This document shows positions 46,749 through 54,796 of a stretch of 64,000 nt of DNA, piece by piece. The translations under genes and the position numbers were made by a program. Origin of the DNA: Streptomyces sp. NBC_00344 (GTDB lineage Bacteria; Actinomycetota; Actinomycetes; Streptomycetales; Streptomycetaceae). The stretch is taken from the NCBI RefSeq assembly GCF_036088315.1, contig NZ_CP107996.1:4671501-4735500 (forward strand), read 5' to 3'. The notes beneath the pieces are model-generated. The model saw only the letters and a program-made list of their open reading frames with translations. It was not told where the DNA came from and searched no databases. The stretch's first letter is position 1. Every line of letters starts with the position of its first letter.

Positions 46749-48359
46749 TCAGTGGGCGGGCTGGACGGACCTGGAAGGATGTATTCCCAGTGCTCTCAGT
46801 GCGTGCGACGGTGCCTCCGTATGCGTGCCCCTGGCGGCCAGATAGCCGTCGGGGCGGATCAGCAGCCAGCTGCCGGCCGGGACACCCAGTCCGGCGGACA
46901 GATGCCCGCCGGGGTCGGACAGCGCGTCGGGCCCAGGGGTGTTCACCGTACGGATACGGACCGACGGCCCGTATGTCTCCTCCGGAGGCTCCCCGGGGGC
47001 CTCGCCGAAGGTGAGCAACAGCCATTCGGGGCGCTGGAGTTCGGAGATCAGCGCCTGCCAGCCGGGGCTGCCTGCCAGGGTCCCGGCGGTGACCCGGGCC
47101 ACCCGTTCGCCGGGTCGTACACCGCCGGACTGCGTACTCGGGTGGGCGAGCGGGCCCGCCGCGTAGCCCAGCCCGAGCGCTGACATGCCACCCATGATCT
47201 TGCGCTGGATCCGGCCCTTCAGCGGCGGCAGCGAGCGCAGCACGGTGAAGGCCGCCCGCAGGCCCGCTGCCGCCTTACGGCTGCGCAGCTGGACCAGCAT
47301 CGTGGCCATCCGGGTGGTACGCAGCAACTCCGCACCGACCGGGACGCGTTCATCGCTGTAGGAGTCGAGGAGGGAGTCGGGAGCCTCGCCGCGCAGCACC
47401 GCCGCGAGCTTCCAGGAGAGGTTGACCGCGTCCTGGACACCGGTGTTCATGCCCTGTCCGGAGGCGGGGCTGTGGACATGGGCGGCGTCCCCTGCCAGCA
47501 GCACCCGGCCCGAGCGCATCGAGCCGATCATGCGCTGCTGAATCGTGAACACCGAGACCCAGGAGGGTGTACGGACCACGGCCGGCTTGCCGGTACCGGT
47601 GGTGATCTTCGCCGAGAAGCGCCGGGCCACCATGGTGTCGTCGCCGCCGTAGGACGTCTCGGCGGTGTCCAGCAGCCGCCACTTGCCGGGCTCGGGGAAC
47701 GGCACCATCATCACCGTGCCGGTGGGTGTGCGCATCCAGTGGATGCTGTCCTTGGGCAGGTCGCATTCGACGGTCGCGTCGGCGATCAGCCAGGTCTCGC
47801 TGGATTCGCCCTCCAGCTTCAGCCCGAGCTGCTTGCGGATGGTGCTGTGGCCGCCGTCGGTGCCGACCAGCCAGTCGGCCTCGACGGTTTCGGCGCGGCC
47901 GTCCGAGTGCGCGAGCCGGGCCCGGATGCCCGCGCTGCCGAGGTTTTCGAACTCCTCGAGACGTACGCCCCACTCGACCTCCACGCCGCGGCGGGCGGTC
48001 GCGGTGCGCAGCACCTCCTCGGTGATGACCTGGTCGACCATGAGCGTGAAGGGGAACCGGGTGGGCAGCCGGCTGTAGTCCGTGTCGAAGCGGATCAGCC
48101 TGCGCCCGTTCTGGTGGAGGGTGAAGTGCTCCACCCGCTGCCCGCGGGGCAGGAGTTCGTCGAGGATGCCCATCTGGTCGTACGTCTCCAGCGTGCGGGC
48201 GTGGGTGGCCAGCGCCCTGCTGGTGGTGGCCGGCCCGGCGGCCGCGTCCACGAGCCGCACCCGGACACCGTGCCGGGCCAGCTCATGGGCGGTGCTGAGG
48301 CCGACCGGTCCGGCGCCCACGACGAGGACCTGCGCCGTGCGGGCCGATGCGTCGGGCAT
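46749..48359 (-). CDS. FAD-dependent aromatic hydroxylase/monooxygenase (PHBH type)
   Basis: The 536-residue protein has the FAD-binding VVGAGPVGLSTAHELARHG at the N-terminus, LVGTDGGHSTIRKQLGL near residue 155, and the second FAD motif VLLAGDAAHVHSPASGQGMNTGVQDA near 290, followed by a thioredoxin-like C-terminal domain. Such enzymes hydroxylate, epoxidise or open aromatic polyketide-type rings. The ATG at 48359 lies two bases downstream of the rmlB stop, in operon II. The presence of an aromatic hydroxylase hints that the scaffold is aromatic, although no aromatic polyketide synthase is in the window. Confidence 0.88.
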   Translation of the reverse strand: MPDASARTAQVLVVGAGPVGLSTAHELARHGVRVRLVDAAAGPATTSRALATHARTLETYDQMGILDELLPRGQRVEHFTLHQNGRRLIRFDTDYSRLPTRFPFTLMVDQVITEEVLRTATARRGVEVEWGVRLEEFENLGSAGIRARLAHSDGRAETVEADWLVGTDGGHSTIRKQLGLKLEGESSETWLIADATVECDLPKDSIHWMRTPTGTVMMVPFPEPGKWRLLDTAETSYGGDDTMVARRFSAKITTGTGKPAVVRTPSWVSVFTIQQRMIGSMRSGRVLLAGDAAHVHSPASGQGMNTGVQDAVNLSWKLAAVLRGEAPDSLLDSYSDERVPVGAELLRTTRMATMLVQLRSRKAAAGLRAAFTVLRSLPPLKGRIQRKIMGGMSALGLGYAAGPLAHPSTQSGGVRPGERVARVTAGTLAGSPGWQALISELQRPEWLLLTFGEAPGEPPEETYGPSVRIRTVNTPGPDALSDPGGHLSAGLGVPAGSWLLIRPDGYLAARGTHTEAPSHALRALGIHPSRSVQPAH

Positions 48360-48361
48360 GG

Positions 48362-49351
48362 TCACTTCTCGTTCTCCTTCGGCGCGTGTTTGACCGCTTT
48401 CCACCAGCCCGGATTGTCGCGGTACCAGGCGGCGGTCTCGGCCAGGCCGTCCTCGAAGGAGATACGCGGTGCGTAACCCAGTTCCTCCGCTATCTTCGCC
48501 TCGCTCAGCGAGTAGCGCAGGTCGTGGCCCTTGCGGTCGGCGACCCGGACCACCTTGGACCAGTCGTTGCCGGTCAGGTCGAGAAGGCGCTCGGTGATCT
48601 GGCGGTTGGTCTGCTCGTTGCCGCCGCCCACGTTGTAGACCTCACCGGCCCGGCCCCTGGTGAGGACCAGCTGGATGGCGCGGCAGTGGTCGTCGACGTG
48701 CAGCCACTCGCGGATGTTCGCGCCCTCGCCGTAGAGCGGGACCGTCTCGCCCTCCAGCAGGTTGGTGACGAAGCGGGGGATCAGCTTCTCCGGGTGCTGG
48801 TACGGCCCGTAGTTGTTGGAGCAGCGGGTGGTGGAGACGTTCAGGCCGTGGGTGCGCCAGTAGGCGCGGGTGATCAGGTCCGAGCCCGCCTTGGACGCCG
48901 CATAGGGTGAGTTGGGAAGCAGCGGCCATTCCTCGGTCCACGAGCCCTCGTCGATCGAGCCGTACACCTCGTCGGTGGAGACGTGCACCACCCGCTGGAC
49001 ACCCGCCCGCAGCGCGGCCTCCATGACGTTCTGGGTGCCGCCGACATTCGTGCTGATGAACTCGGCCGCCGACTCGAGGGAGCGGTCCACGTGGGACTCG
49101 GCCGCGAAGTGCACCACCGCGTCATGACCGGGGAACAGCTCGAGGAGCAGCGGCAGGTCGCAGATGTCTCCCTGGACGAAGGCCAGACGGGGGTGGGACG
49201 CGGGCAGGTTCTCGCGGTTGCCCGCGTAGGTCAGCTTGTCGAGGACGGTGACCTCCGCGTCCTCGTAGCCCTCGTAGCCGCCCTCCAGGAGAGTGCGTAC
49301 GTAGTGCGAGCCGATGAAGCCGGCGCCGCCGGTAACAAGGATCTTGCTCAT
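48362..49351 (-). CDS. rmlB: dTDP-glucose 4,6-dehydratase (cluster copy)
   Basis: Second copy of the dehydratase in this window. The 329-residue protein keeps TGGAGFIGSHYVRTLL, HFAAESHVDRSLES, STDEVYGSIDEG, YAASKAGSD and the usual length. It supplies dTDP-4-keto-6-deoxyglucose to the 2,3- and 3-dehydratases of operon I. The ATG overlaps the rmlA stop (ATGA) and the FAD monooxygenase begins directly after its stop. It is clearly diverged from the wall-locus copy at 3990-4985 (for example EDAEV, ASHPRL and an extra EGGYEGYE segment). Confidence 0.93.
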   Translation of the reverse strand: MSKILVTGGAGFIGSHYVRTLLEGGYEGYEDAEVTVLDKLTYAGNRENLPASHPRLAFVQGDICDLPLLLELFPGHDAVVHFAAESHVDRSLESAAEFISTNVGGTQNVMEAALRAGVQRVVHVSTDEVYGSIDEGSWTEEWPLLPNSPYAASKAGSDLITRAYWRTHGLNVSTTRCSNNYGPYQHPEKLIPRFVTNLLEGETVPLYGEGANIREWLHVDDHCRAIQLVLTRGRAGEVYNVGGGNEQTNRQITERLLDLTGNDWSKVVRVADRKGHDLRYSLSEAKIAEELGYAPRISFEDGLAETAAWYRDNPGWWKAVKHAPKENEK

Positions 49352-50415
49352 GCCGCGACCTCCACGCGGGTGTGGTCGCCGACCACCAGGCGGTGGTGGC
49401 GGTTGCCCAGTTCGATGCCGGTGACGGCCGCGGACCGGCCGAGCAGGGAGCCGTGCAGGCCCCGCACCGCGGAGACGGTCGCACCGTCGAGGGCGATCGA
49501 GTAGTCGAGATGGGTGCCGGACAGGACACAGTCCCGGCCGATGGATGTGTGCGGACCGACGTGGCTGTCCTCGAGGACCGTGCCCGCGCCGATCACGACG
49601 GGGCCCTCCACGAACGAACGGGTGATCTTCGCGCCCGCTTCGACGACGACGGCGCCGATGAGCACGCTCTGGTCGTCGACCTCGCCTTCGACGCGGCGCT
49701 CGATTCCGTCGAGGAGCATCTGGTTGCACTCCAGCACGTCCTCGACCCGGCCGGTGTCCTTCCAGTACCCGGAGTACTCCTGGGCCCGGACGGTGGCGCC
49801 GCTGGTCACCAGCCACTGGATGGCGTCGGTGATCTCCAGCTCGCCGCGGGCGCTCGGCACGATCGAGTCGACGGCCAGGTGGATGGCCGGGGTGAAGAAG
49901 TAGACGCCGATCAGTGCCAGGTTGGAGCGCGGCACCGGCGGCTTCTCGACGAGACGTTCCACCACACCCCGCGCGTCGACCTCGGCGACGCCGAAGGCGC
50001 GCGGGTCCTCGACCTGGGCGACCAAGACCTGGGCCGCGGGACGCAGCGCGTGGAACTCGGCAGCGGCCTCGGCGATGCCTTCGGGAAGCATGTTGTCGCC
50101 GAGGTACATCACGAAGTCGTCGTCGCCGAGGAAGTCCCTGGCGAGCGAGACGCACTGCGCGAGACCCTGCGGGCTCTCCTGCGGGATATAGGTGATCTCG
50201 ACGCCGAGCCGTGAGCCGTCGCCGATGACCTCGGCTATCTCCTGCACGTGGTTTCCGACGATGATGCCGATCTCGGTGACACCGAGAGCGCGGATGTTGT
50301 CCAGCACCCGTTCCAGGACGGGCTTGTTGGCGATCGGGATGAGCTGCTTGGGCATGGAGTAGCTGAACGGGCGCAGACGGCTGCCCGTACCGCCGCTCAG
50401 AACCAGAGCCTTCAT
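49348..50415 (-). CDS. rmlA: Glucose-1-phosphate thymidylyltransferase (cluster copy)
   Basis: Second copy of the dTDP-glucose synthase, 355 residues, with MKALVLSGGTGSRLRPFSY at the start, MYLGDNMLPEGI, RAFGVAEVD, GYWKDTGRVEDVLECN, and the C-terminal beta-helix segment (GAGTVLEDSHVGPHTSIG). Long-form enzymes of this kind are typical of antibiotic deoxysugar pathways. The ATG at 50415 has GAGG 6 nt upstream. It is coupled to rmlB by ATGA. Its presence beside the wall-locus copy suggests the cluster carries its own supply of dTDP-glucose. Confidence 0.93.
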   Translation of the reverse strand: MKALVLSGGTGSRLRPFSYSMPKQLIPIANKPVLERVLDNIRALGVTEIGIIVGNHVQEIAEVIGDGSRLGVEITYIPQESPQGLAQCVSLARDFLGDDDFVMYLGDNMLPEGIAEAAAEFHALRPAAQVLVAQVEDPRAFGVAEVDARGVVERLVEKPPVPRSNLALIGVYFFTPAIHLAVDSIVPSARGELEITDAIQWLVTSGATVRAQEYSGYWKDTGRVEDVLECNQMLLDGIERRVEGEVDDQSVLIGAVVVEAGAKITRSFVEGPVVIGAGTVLEDSHVGPHTSIGRDCVLSGTHLDYSIALDGATVSAVRGLHGSLLGRSAAVTGIELGNRHHRLVVGDHTRVEVAA

Positions 50416-50481
50416 GGGGTCCTCTTCTGTGGTGGTCGGCACATCAACAGGCGGATGAATGGGTGGTCGTACGGAACGGCT

Positions 50482-51066
50482 TCAGGCGGCGGACACCAGC
50501 ACCCGGGGTGCGGCGGTGTGCGCGGTACGGTCCGAGAGGCTCTCCACCAGTTCGGCGAACCGGTCCGTCGCCTCGTCGAGCAGGGCCCCCACGGCGGGTT
50601 CCAGGCCGGCGAAGCCACCCGGGCCCTGCCGGATTCCGCCGGCGTGCACGAAGAAGCTCTCCGCCACGGCGCGTGGCTTCATCGACATGAGGACGGGGCG
50701 CAGTCCGTAGTCGAGGGCGAGCACATGGGCGAGCGAGCCACCGGTGGCCAGTGGCAGCACGACCTTGCCCTCAAGGGCGAACTGCGGGAGGAGATCGAGG
50801 AATGACTTCAGCAGTCCCGAACAGCCCGCCTTGTAGACCGGCGTTGCCAGAACGATGGCGTCGGCCTCGGCGAACCGGGCTGCTGCGGAAGCGAGTTGAG
50901 GGTGCTGCAGGTCGGCCTTGAGGAGCTCGGCCGGGGGCAGGGTGCGTACGGCGAGGGTCTCCACCCGGTGCCCGCGCCCGGCGAGCCGGTCCGCCGCGAG
51001 GGTGAGTACCTGATGGGTGCTGGAGACCGGCGACGGACTGCCGGACACGGCGAGGATCGTCGGCAT
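50482..51066 (-). CDS. NADPH-dependent FMN reductase (SsuE-like)
   Basis: Probably reduces FMN with NADPH for the LLM monooxygenase upstream. The 194-residue flavodoxin-fold protein has AVSGSPSPVSSTHQVL near the N-terminus (FMN phosphate loop), ATPVYKAGCSGLLKSFLDLL near residue 75, and LPLATGGSLAHVLALDYGLRP near 105, characteristic of SsuE-type reductases. The ATG at 51066 follows AGGAGG by 7 nt. It lies 96 nt after the LLM gene and 66 nt before rmlA. Confidence 0.87.
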   Translation of the reverse strand: MPTILAVSGSPSPVSSTHQVLTLAADRLAGRGHRVETLAVRTLPPAELLKADLQHPQLASAAARFAEADAIVLATPVYKAGCSGLLKSFLDLLPQFALEGKVVLPLATGGSLAHVLALDYGLRPVLMSMKPRAVAESFFVHAGGIRQGPGGFAGLEPAVGALLDEATDRFAELVESLSDRTAHTAAPRVLVSAA

Positions 51067-51162
51067 GAGGCAACCTCCTGAGAGCGGAAGGGAAAGGCGT
51101 TCGTGGGGTCCGGCGGCGAGGCGCCGGCCGGAGACGGGCGGCGGTCCGGGACGGCGGATGGC

Positions 51163-52305
51163 TCAGCCGGCGAGGGCGGGCTCGGCGGCGGACGAGGCGT
51201 TGACGCGTACCGCGTCGAGCCGTTCGAGCGAGCCGAGCACCAGCTCCGGGTCGGCGACGAAGTCGACCAGGCAGGCGATCTCGTCGACCCCGGCGGCGCG
51301 GACCCGGCGGGCTGTCTCGCTGCACTCCTCGACCGAGCCGATCAGCGAGTTCCCCGAGAGGTACCGGTTGACGCCCAGTTCGGCGAGCTTGCGCTGGGCG
51401 CGCACCGCGGAGAGCACGTCACGGCCCTCCTTGTTCCCGCTCATCCGTCCGCCGGCCTCGACCGCGAGGGCCTCCAGATCGATTGCCGAGAGCAGATAGT
51501 CCCGGAGGCTGCTGCCGCCCACTTCGCGGGCCTCGTTGGCATCGTCGCCGACGTAGGTGTGCATCATCACGGTGATCTTGCCGGGGCCGTCCCAGCCCGC
51601 TTCGGCGCGCGCCTCGCGGTAGAGGGCGATCTTGCCGGAGAGGGATTCGACGTCCTGGTTCTCCAGGTGCGTCAGGATGTTGCAGCCGAGCCGGCCCGCC
51701 TCGCGGAACGTGCCCTCGCTGCGTGAGGCGGTCACCCAGACGGACAGCTCGTCCTGCACCGGGCGCGGGTAGACGGGCAGGGTGACCTCGGCGCCCAGCG
51801 GGTTGGGCCCGGTCCAGCGGCCCGTACGCCAGGCGGCCCTGATGTCGGTCACGTCCCGGATCATCTGCTCGCGCCGGATCTCGTACTTCTCGGGCGCGAT
51901 CAGGAAGTCGTTGACGTTCCACCCGGAGCCGACCGAGATCGCCACCCGGCCTCCGGAGATGCCGTCCACCATCGCGAAGTCCTCGACGATGCGGGCGGCC
52001 GGGTGCAGCGGCGTGACGACGCTGCCGGCCCGTATCTGAATGCGGCTGGTCACCGAGGCGATGGCCGCCGATGTGACCGCCGGGTTGGGGAAGGCACCCC
52101 CGAACCGGTGGAAGTGCCGCTCGGGTGTCGACACGAAGGCGAAGCCCAGCTCGTCGGCGCGGCGGGCCGCGTCCAGCATCAGCCGGTAGGTCTCCTGTGC
52201 CCGGTCGCCGACCGCGGCGAAGAAGAAGACACCGAAGTCCAGCGGCCGCTCACCTGCCCGGTCGTCCGTACTCCGGCCGCCGGTCTGCCGTGAATCCGCG
52301 TTCAT
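51163..52305 (-). CDS. LLM-class flavin monooxygenase (MupA/Atu3640 type)
   Basis: A 380-residue TIM-barrel flavin enzyme of the luciferase-like class: PLDFGVFFFAAVGD, FVSTPERHFHRFGGAFPNP near residue 60, SVVTPLHPAARIVEDFAMVD near 94, SGGRVAISVGSGWNVNDF and YPRPVQDELSVWVTASRS. These blocks are typical of the MupA/Atu3640 natural-product subgroup, which works on carrier-bound polyketide or peptide intermediates. It needs reduced FMN, supplied by the reductase encoded next. First gene of operon II, ATG at 52305 with GGAGG 9 nt upstream, divergent from operon III. The reaction (hydroxylation, epoxidation or N-oxidation) is not determined. Confidence 0.85.
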   Translation of the reverse strand: MNADSRQTGGRSTDDRAGERPLDFGVFFFAAVGDRAQETYRLMLDAARRADELGFAFVSTPERHFHRFGGAFPNPAVTSAAIASVTSRIQIRAGSVVTPLHPAARIVEDFAMVDGISGGRVAISVGSGWNVNDFLIAPEKYEIRREQMIRDVTDIRAAWRTGRWTGPNPLGAEVTLPVYPRPVQDELSVWVTASRSEGTFREAGRLGCNILTHLENQDVESLSGKIALYREARAEAGWDGPGKITVMMHTYVGDDANEAREVGGSSLRDYLLSAIDLEALAVEAGGRMSGNKEGRDVLSAVRAQRKLAELGVNRYLSGNSLIGSVEECSETARRVRAAGVDEIACLVDFVADPELVLGSLERLDAVRVNASSAAEPALAG

Positions 52306-52347
52306 TTAGCGCTGCCTCCTTCCCCGTCGGACGTCGTCGCGGCGGGG

Positions 52348-52386
52348 TCGTCACCATGGGGGCTTGCTGCCCGGCGTCACCATGGG
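52348..52386. repeat. 13-bp direct repeat between operons II and III
   Basis: CGTCACCATGGGG occurs at 52348-52360 and 52374-52386, exactly 26 bp apart (about 2.5 helical turns), in the 269-nt divergent gap. Each copy contains the palindrome CCATGG. It could be an operator on the side of the LLM gene. Confidence 0.6.
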
Positions 52387-52443
52387 GCGGTCTCCTCGCA
52401 GCGGACTTGAGTCCCGGGCAGGCCGCGCGGGACCGAGCGGGGC

Positions 52444-52472
52444 TCCAGTGCGGCTCGAGCACGATTCGAGTC
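52444..52472 (+). promoter_or_regulatory. Candidate SARP-type binding site (three heptads, 11-bp period)
   Basis: TCCAGTG (52444), TCGAGCA (52455) and TCGAGTC (52466) repeat every 11 bp on the same DNA face. This is the TCGAGxx arrangement described for SARP pathway activators. The last heptad ends 8 nt before a TGTCAT hexamer (52481-52486) that could be a weak -10. The ligase gene starts at 52575. No SARP gene is in the window. Confidence 0.55.
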
Positions 52473-52574
52473 CGGGGGTGTGTCATCGGTCCACCGGTAC
52501 TCCAGGACGCTTCGAGCAGCTCACCGGACGCTCGTACGGACCGAATTCCGTTCCGATGACCACGAGGTTGCTGG

Positions 52575-54101
52575 ATGACGACTCAGACGCTGGTTGCCGC
52601 GGACACCGGCACCGACACCGTCCACGGACTGCTCGCAGCGGCCGTGGCCGCCCGGCCCGGCGCACCCGCGGTGCGCGACGCATCGGGCATGTGGACCTAT
52701 GCGGAACTGGATGCCTGGTCACGTGCGTACGCCGACTGGCTCACCGCACAGGGGGTGGGGCACGGTGACCGGATCCTGGTCCGTACCGGCAACACCCGTG
52801 AATTCGCTGCCCTGATGTTCGGCGCACTGCGCCGCGGCATCGTCTTCGTGCCGGTCAATCCGGCGATGAAGCGCTTTCATCTGAACACCGTGGTGCCGGA
52901 CTGCGGGCCGGCCCTGGTGATCGGCCAGGACGCGCAGGACACCGCGGTGCTCCGCGAACTGACCGACTGCCCCGTCCACGAGCTGGACGAGGTGCGGCGG
53001 GGCGCCGGCGCGTTGTACACCGCGTCCCCCGACGCGTCCGGTGAGGAGCGCGCCGTCGCCCCTGACGACCTGGGGCTGCTCATCTACACCTCGGGCTCCA
53101 CATCGGCGCCCAAGGCCGTGATGAGCACCCACGCCCCCATCGTCTTCGCGGCGCGGGCGATCCAGGCCCGGCTGCGGTACCGCGAGGACGATGTGGTCCT
53201 CGTCGCTGTGCCGGTCTCCTTCGACTACGGGCTCTACCAGATCCTGCTGTCCGTGATCGCGGGCGCGCAGACCGTGCTGACCTCGCCCGACCGCCATGTG
53301 CGGCTGCTCGGCACCCTGCACGAGCACGGCGTCACCGTGGTCCCGCTGGTGCCCTCGCTGGCCGAGATGCTGCTCACGCTCTCCAGGCGCGACAAGCGCG
53401 AGGCCCCCGCGGTCCGGCTGTTCACCAACACCGGCGCGGCACTCACCGGACCGGTCATCGCCCAGTTGCGCAGCGCGTTTCCGAAGGCCCAGGTGTCGCC
53501 GATGTTCGGCACCACCGAGTGCAAGCGGATCACGGTCCTCGAACCGGACGGCGATCTCGCACGGCCGGGCTCGGTGGGCCGGGCGCTCGACGGGACCGAG
53601 GTGCTGATCCTCGACGACGACGGCCGGCTCCTGCCGCCCGGAACGGTCGGCGAGATCGCCGTCCGCGGACCACACATCATGACCGGCTACTGGCGGGCCC
53701 CCGAGCAGACCGCGCTGCGGTTCCGCCCGGACCCGGTGACCGGCGAAGTGACCCTGCACACCGGCGACTACGGACACCTCGACGGTGACGGACACCTGTA
53801 CTTCGAGGGCCGCAGGGACGACCTGTTCAAGCGCAAGGGTGTCCGCATGGGGACCCTGGAGATCGAGACGGCGGCCCTGGACATCCCCGGTGTCACGGCG
53901 GCCGCAGCCCTCGCTCCCGCGGACGGCCACGACCTCACGCTGTACGCCGTCACGGAGCTGACAGCCGAAGAGGTGCTCACCCAGCTCGGCGAGCGCCTGG
54001 AGGCCGCCAAGATCCCGGCAGGCTGCCGGCTGCTGGCCGAACTCCCGCTCACCCCCAACGGCAAGACCGACAAGCAGCGGCTGCGCCGCGAGCAGGCCTG
54101 A
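52575..54101 (+). CDS. Adenylate-forming acyl/aminoacyl ligase
   Basis: The 508-residue class I adenylate-forming enzyme has the P-loop LIYTSGSTSAPKAVM near residue 172, MFGTTECKRITVL near 315, HTGDYGHLDGDGHLYFEGRRDDLFKRKGVR near 400-420, and the C-terminal catalytic Lys in LTPNGKTDKQRL near 497. It is followed at once by a discrete carrier protein, so it probably loads an acyl or amino acid onto it, as do RedM/RedO or VinM/VinL pairs in other pathways (by arrangement only). The substrate was not determined. The ATG at 52575 has GAGG 7 nt upstream. First gene of operon III, downstream of SARP-like heptads. Confidence 0.88.
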   Translation: MTTQTLVAADTGTDTVHGLLAAAVAARPGAPAVRDASGMWTYAELDAWSRAYADWLTAQGVGHGDRILVRTGNTREFAALMFGALRRGIVFVPVNPAMKRFHLNTVVPDCGPALVIGQDAQDTAVLRELTDCPVHELDEVRRGAGALYTASPDASGEERAVAPDDLGLLIYTSGSTSAPKAVMSTHAPIVFAARAIQARLRYREDDVVLVAVPVSFDYGLYQILLSVIAGAQTVLTSPDRHVRLLGTLHEHGVTVVPLVPSLAEMLLTLSRRDKREAPAVRLFTNTGAALTGPVIAQLRSAFPKAQVSPMFGTTECKRITVLEPDGDLARPGSVGRALDGTEVLILDDDGRLLPPGTVGEIAVRGPHIMTGYWRAPEQTALRFRPDPVTGEVTLHTGDYGHLDGDGHLYFEGRRDDLFKRKGVRMGTLEIETAALDIPGVTAAAALAPADGHDLTLYAVTELTAEEVLTQLGERLEAAKIPAGCRLLAELPLTPNGKTDKQRLRREQA

Positions 54102-54154
54102 CACCTGCCAGCCCGTATCCCACCGACCACCACCCCTTCGTAAGGAGACCCGCC

Positions 54155-54424
54155 ATGACCACCGCTGACGTTCAGTGGGACGCCGGCTTCGAGGAGCTGC
54201 TGACCTCGGTACTGCCGCGCAGCAAGGGCTCCGGCCCGCTCGATCCGGCGCTCGACCTCAAGAAGGCGGGCCTCGACTCGATGGCCACCATCGAGCTGCT
54301 GGTCCGCCTGGAGGACACCTACGAGGTGGAGTTCCCCGAGAACACCCTCACAGGCGCCACCTTCGCCACCCCGGCGGCGCTGTGGACAGTGCTGCACGCG
54401 CAGCGCACCGCGGCCAACGCCTGA
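54155..54424 (+). CDS. Discrete acyl/peptidyl carrier protein
   Basis: An 89-residue carrier protein with the phosphopantetheine attachment Ser in KKAGLDSMATIELLVRLED near residue 43, helix II and the LTGATFATPAALWTVL segment typical of stand-alone PCPs that serve amino-acid ligases. A GGAG site precedes the ATG at 54155. It sits 53 nt after the ligase gene and 76 nt before the 30-residue peptide gene. It may hand its cargo to the LLM monooxygenase or to the NRPS condensation domain (inference). Confidence 0.9.
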   Translation: MTTADVQWDAGFEELLTSVLPRSKGSGPLDPALDLKKAGLDSMATIELLVRLEDTYEVEFPENTLTGATFATPAALWTVLHAQRTAANA

Positions 54425-54500
54425 CCCGCCGCACCACGAGTTTCAACCTGTCCGAACATCGACCCCCCACCCGCACAGCAACAGTCCTCAGGAGGACATC

Positions 54501-54593
54501 ATGAGCCACCTCATCATCGGTCTCGCCGTCACCGTCGTCGTCTGCCTCATCGTCAAGTTCGGTGGTGACGCGCTGAAGAAGCGCCGCAACTGA
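54501..54593 (+). CDS. 30-residue single-pass membrane peptide in operon III
   Basis: An ATG at 54501 is preceded by AGGAGG with 5-nt spacing, one of the best ribosome sites in the window. The 30 codons encode a helix of about 18 hydrophobic residues (LIIGLAVTVVVCLIVKF) and a basic tail ending in KKRRN, giving a positive cytoplasmic C-terminus. It ends 12 nt before a strong terminator, so it is the last gene of operon III. No known family was recognised. It may anchor or regulate partners of the pathway or the exporter; this is a guess. Confidence 0.7.
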   Translation: MSHLIIGLAVTVVVCLIVKFGGDALKKRRN

Positions 54594-54605
54594 TCGAGCG
54601 CATCA

Positions 54606-54648
54606 GCCGAGGGGCCCGCCGACCGGACCGGTCGACGGGCCCCTCGGC
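54606..54648 (+). terminator. Terminator of operon III
   Basis: A 13-bp stem (54606-54618 with 54636-54648) continued by 5 bp (54620-54624 with 54630-54634) after one mismatch, 12 nt after the small peptide gene. Confidence 0.9.
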
Positions 54649-54683
54649 GCTGCCCGTCCGCGCCGCACACCACACCTTCGCGG

Positions 54684-54754
54684 GCATACGGAGCCGGGTG
54701 TGAGCCGGGCATACGAGACTTGCATACGGAGCCGGCCTTGAGCCGGGCATGCGA
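54684..54754. repeat. Two 33-bp direct repeats
   Basis: Copies at 54684-54716 and 54722-54754 match at 29 of 33 positions and have a 38-bp period. They lie in the gap between two convergent operons, and the second runs into the terminator at 54745. Purpose unknown. Confidence 0.8.
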
Positions 54755-54790
54755 AGAGGGGCCCCGGGAGGAGCCCCTCTTCGCATGCCC
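54745..54790. terminator. Terminator at the convergence of operons III and IV
   Basis: A perfect 18-bp stem (54745-54762 with 54773-54790) and 10-nt loop, 6 nt before the stop of the glycosyltransferase gene at 54797. Confidence 0.92.
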
Positions 54791-54796
54791 GCCGGT

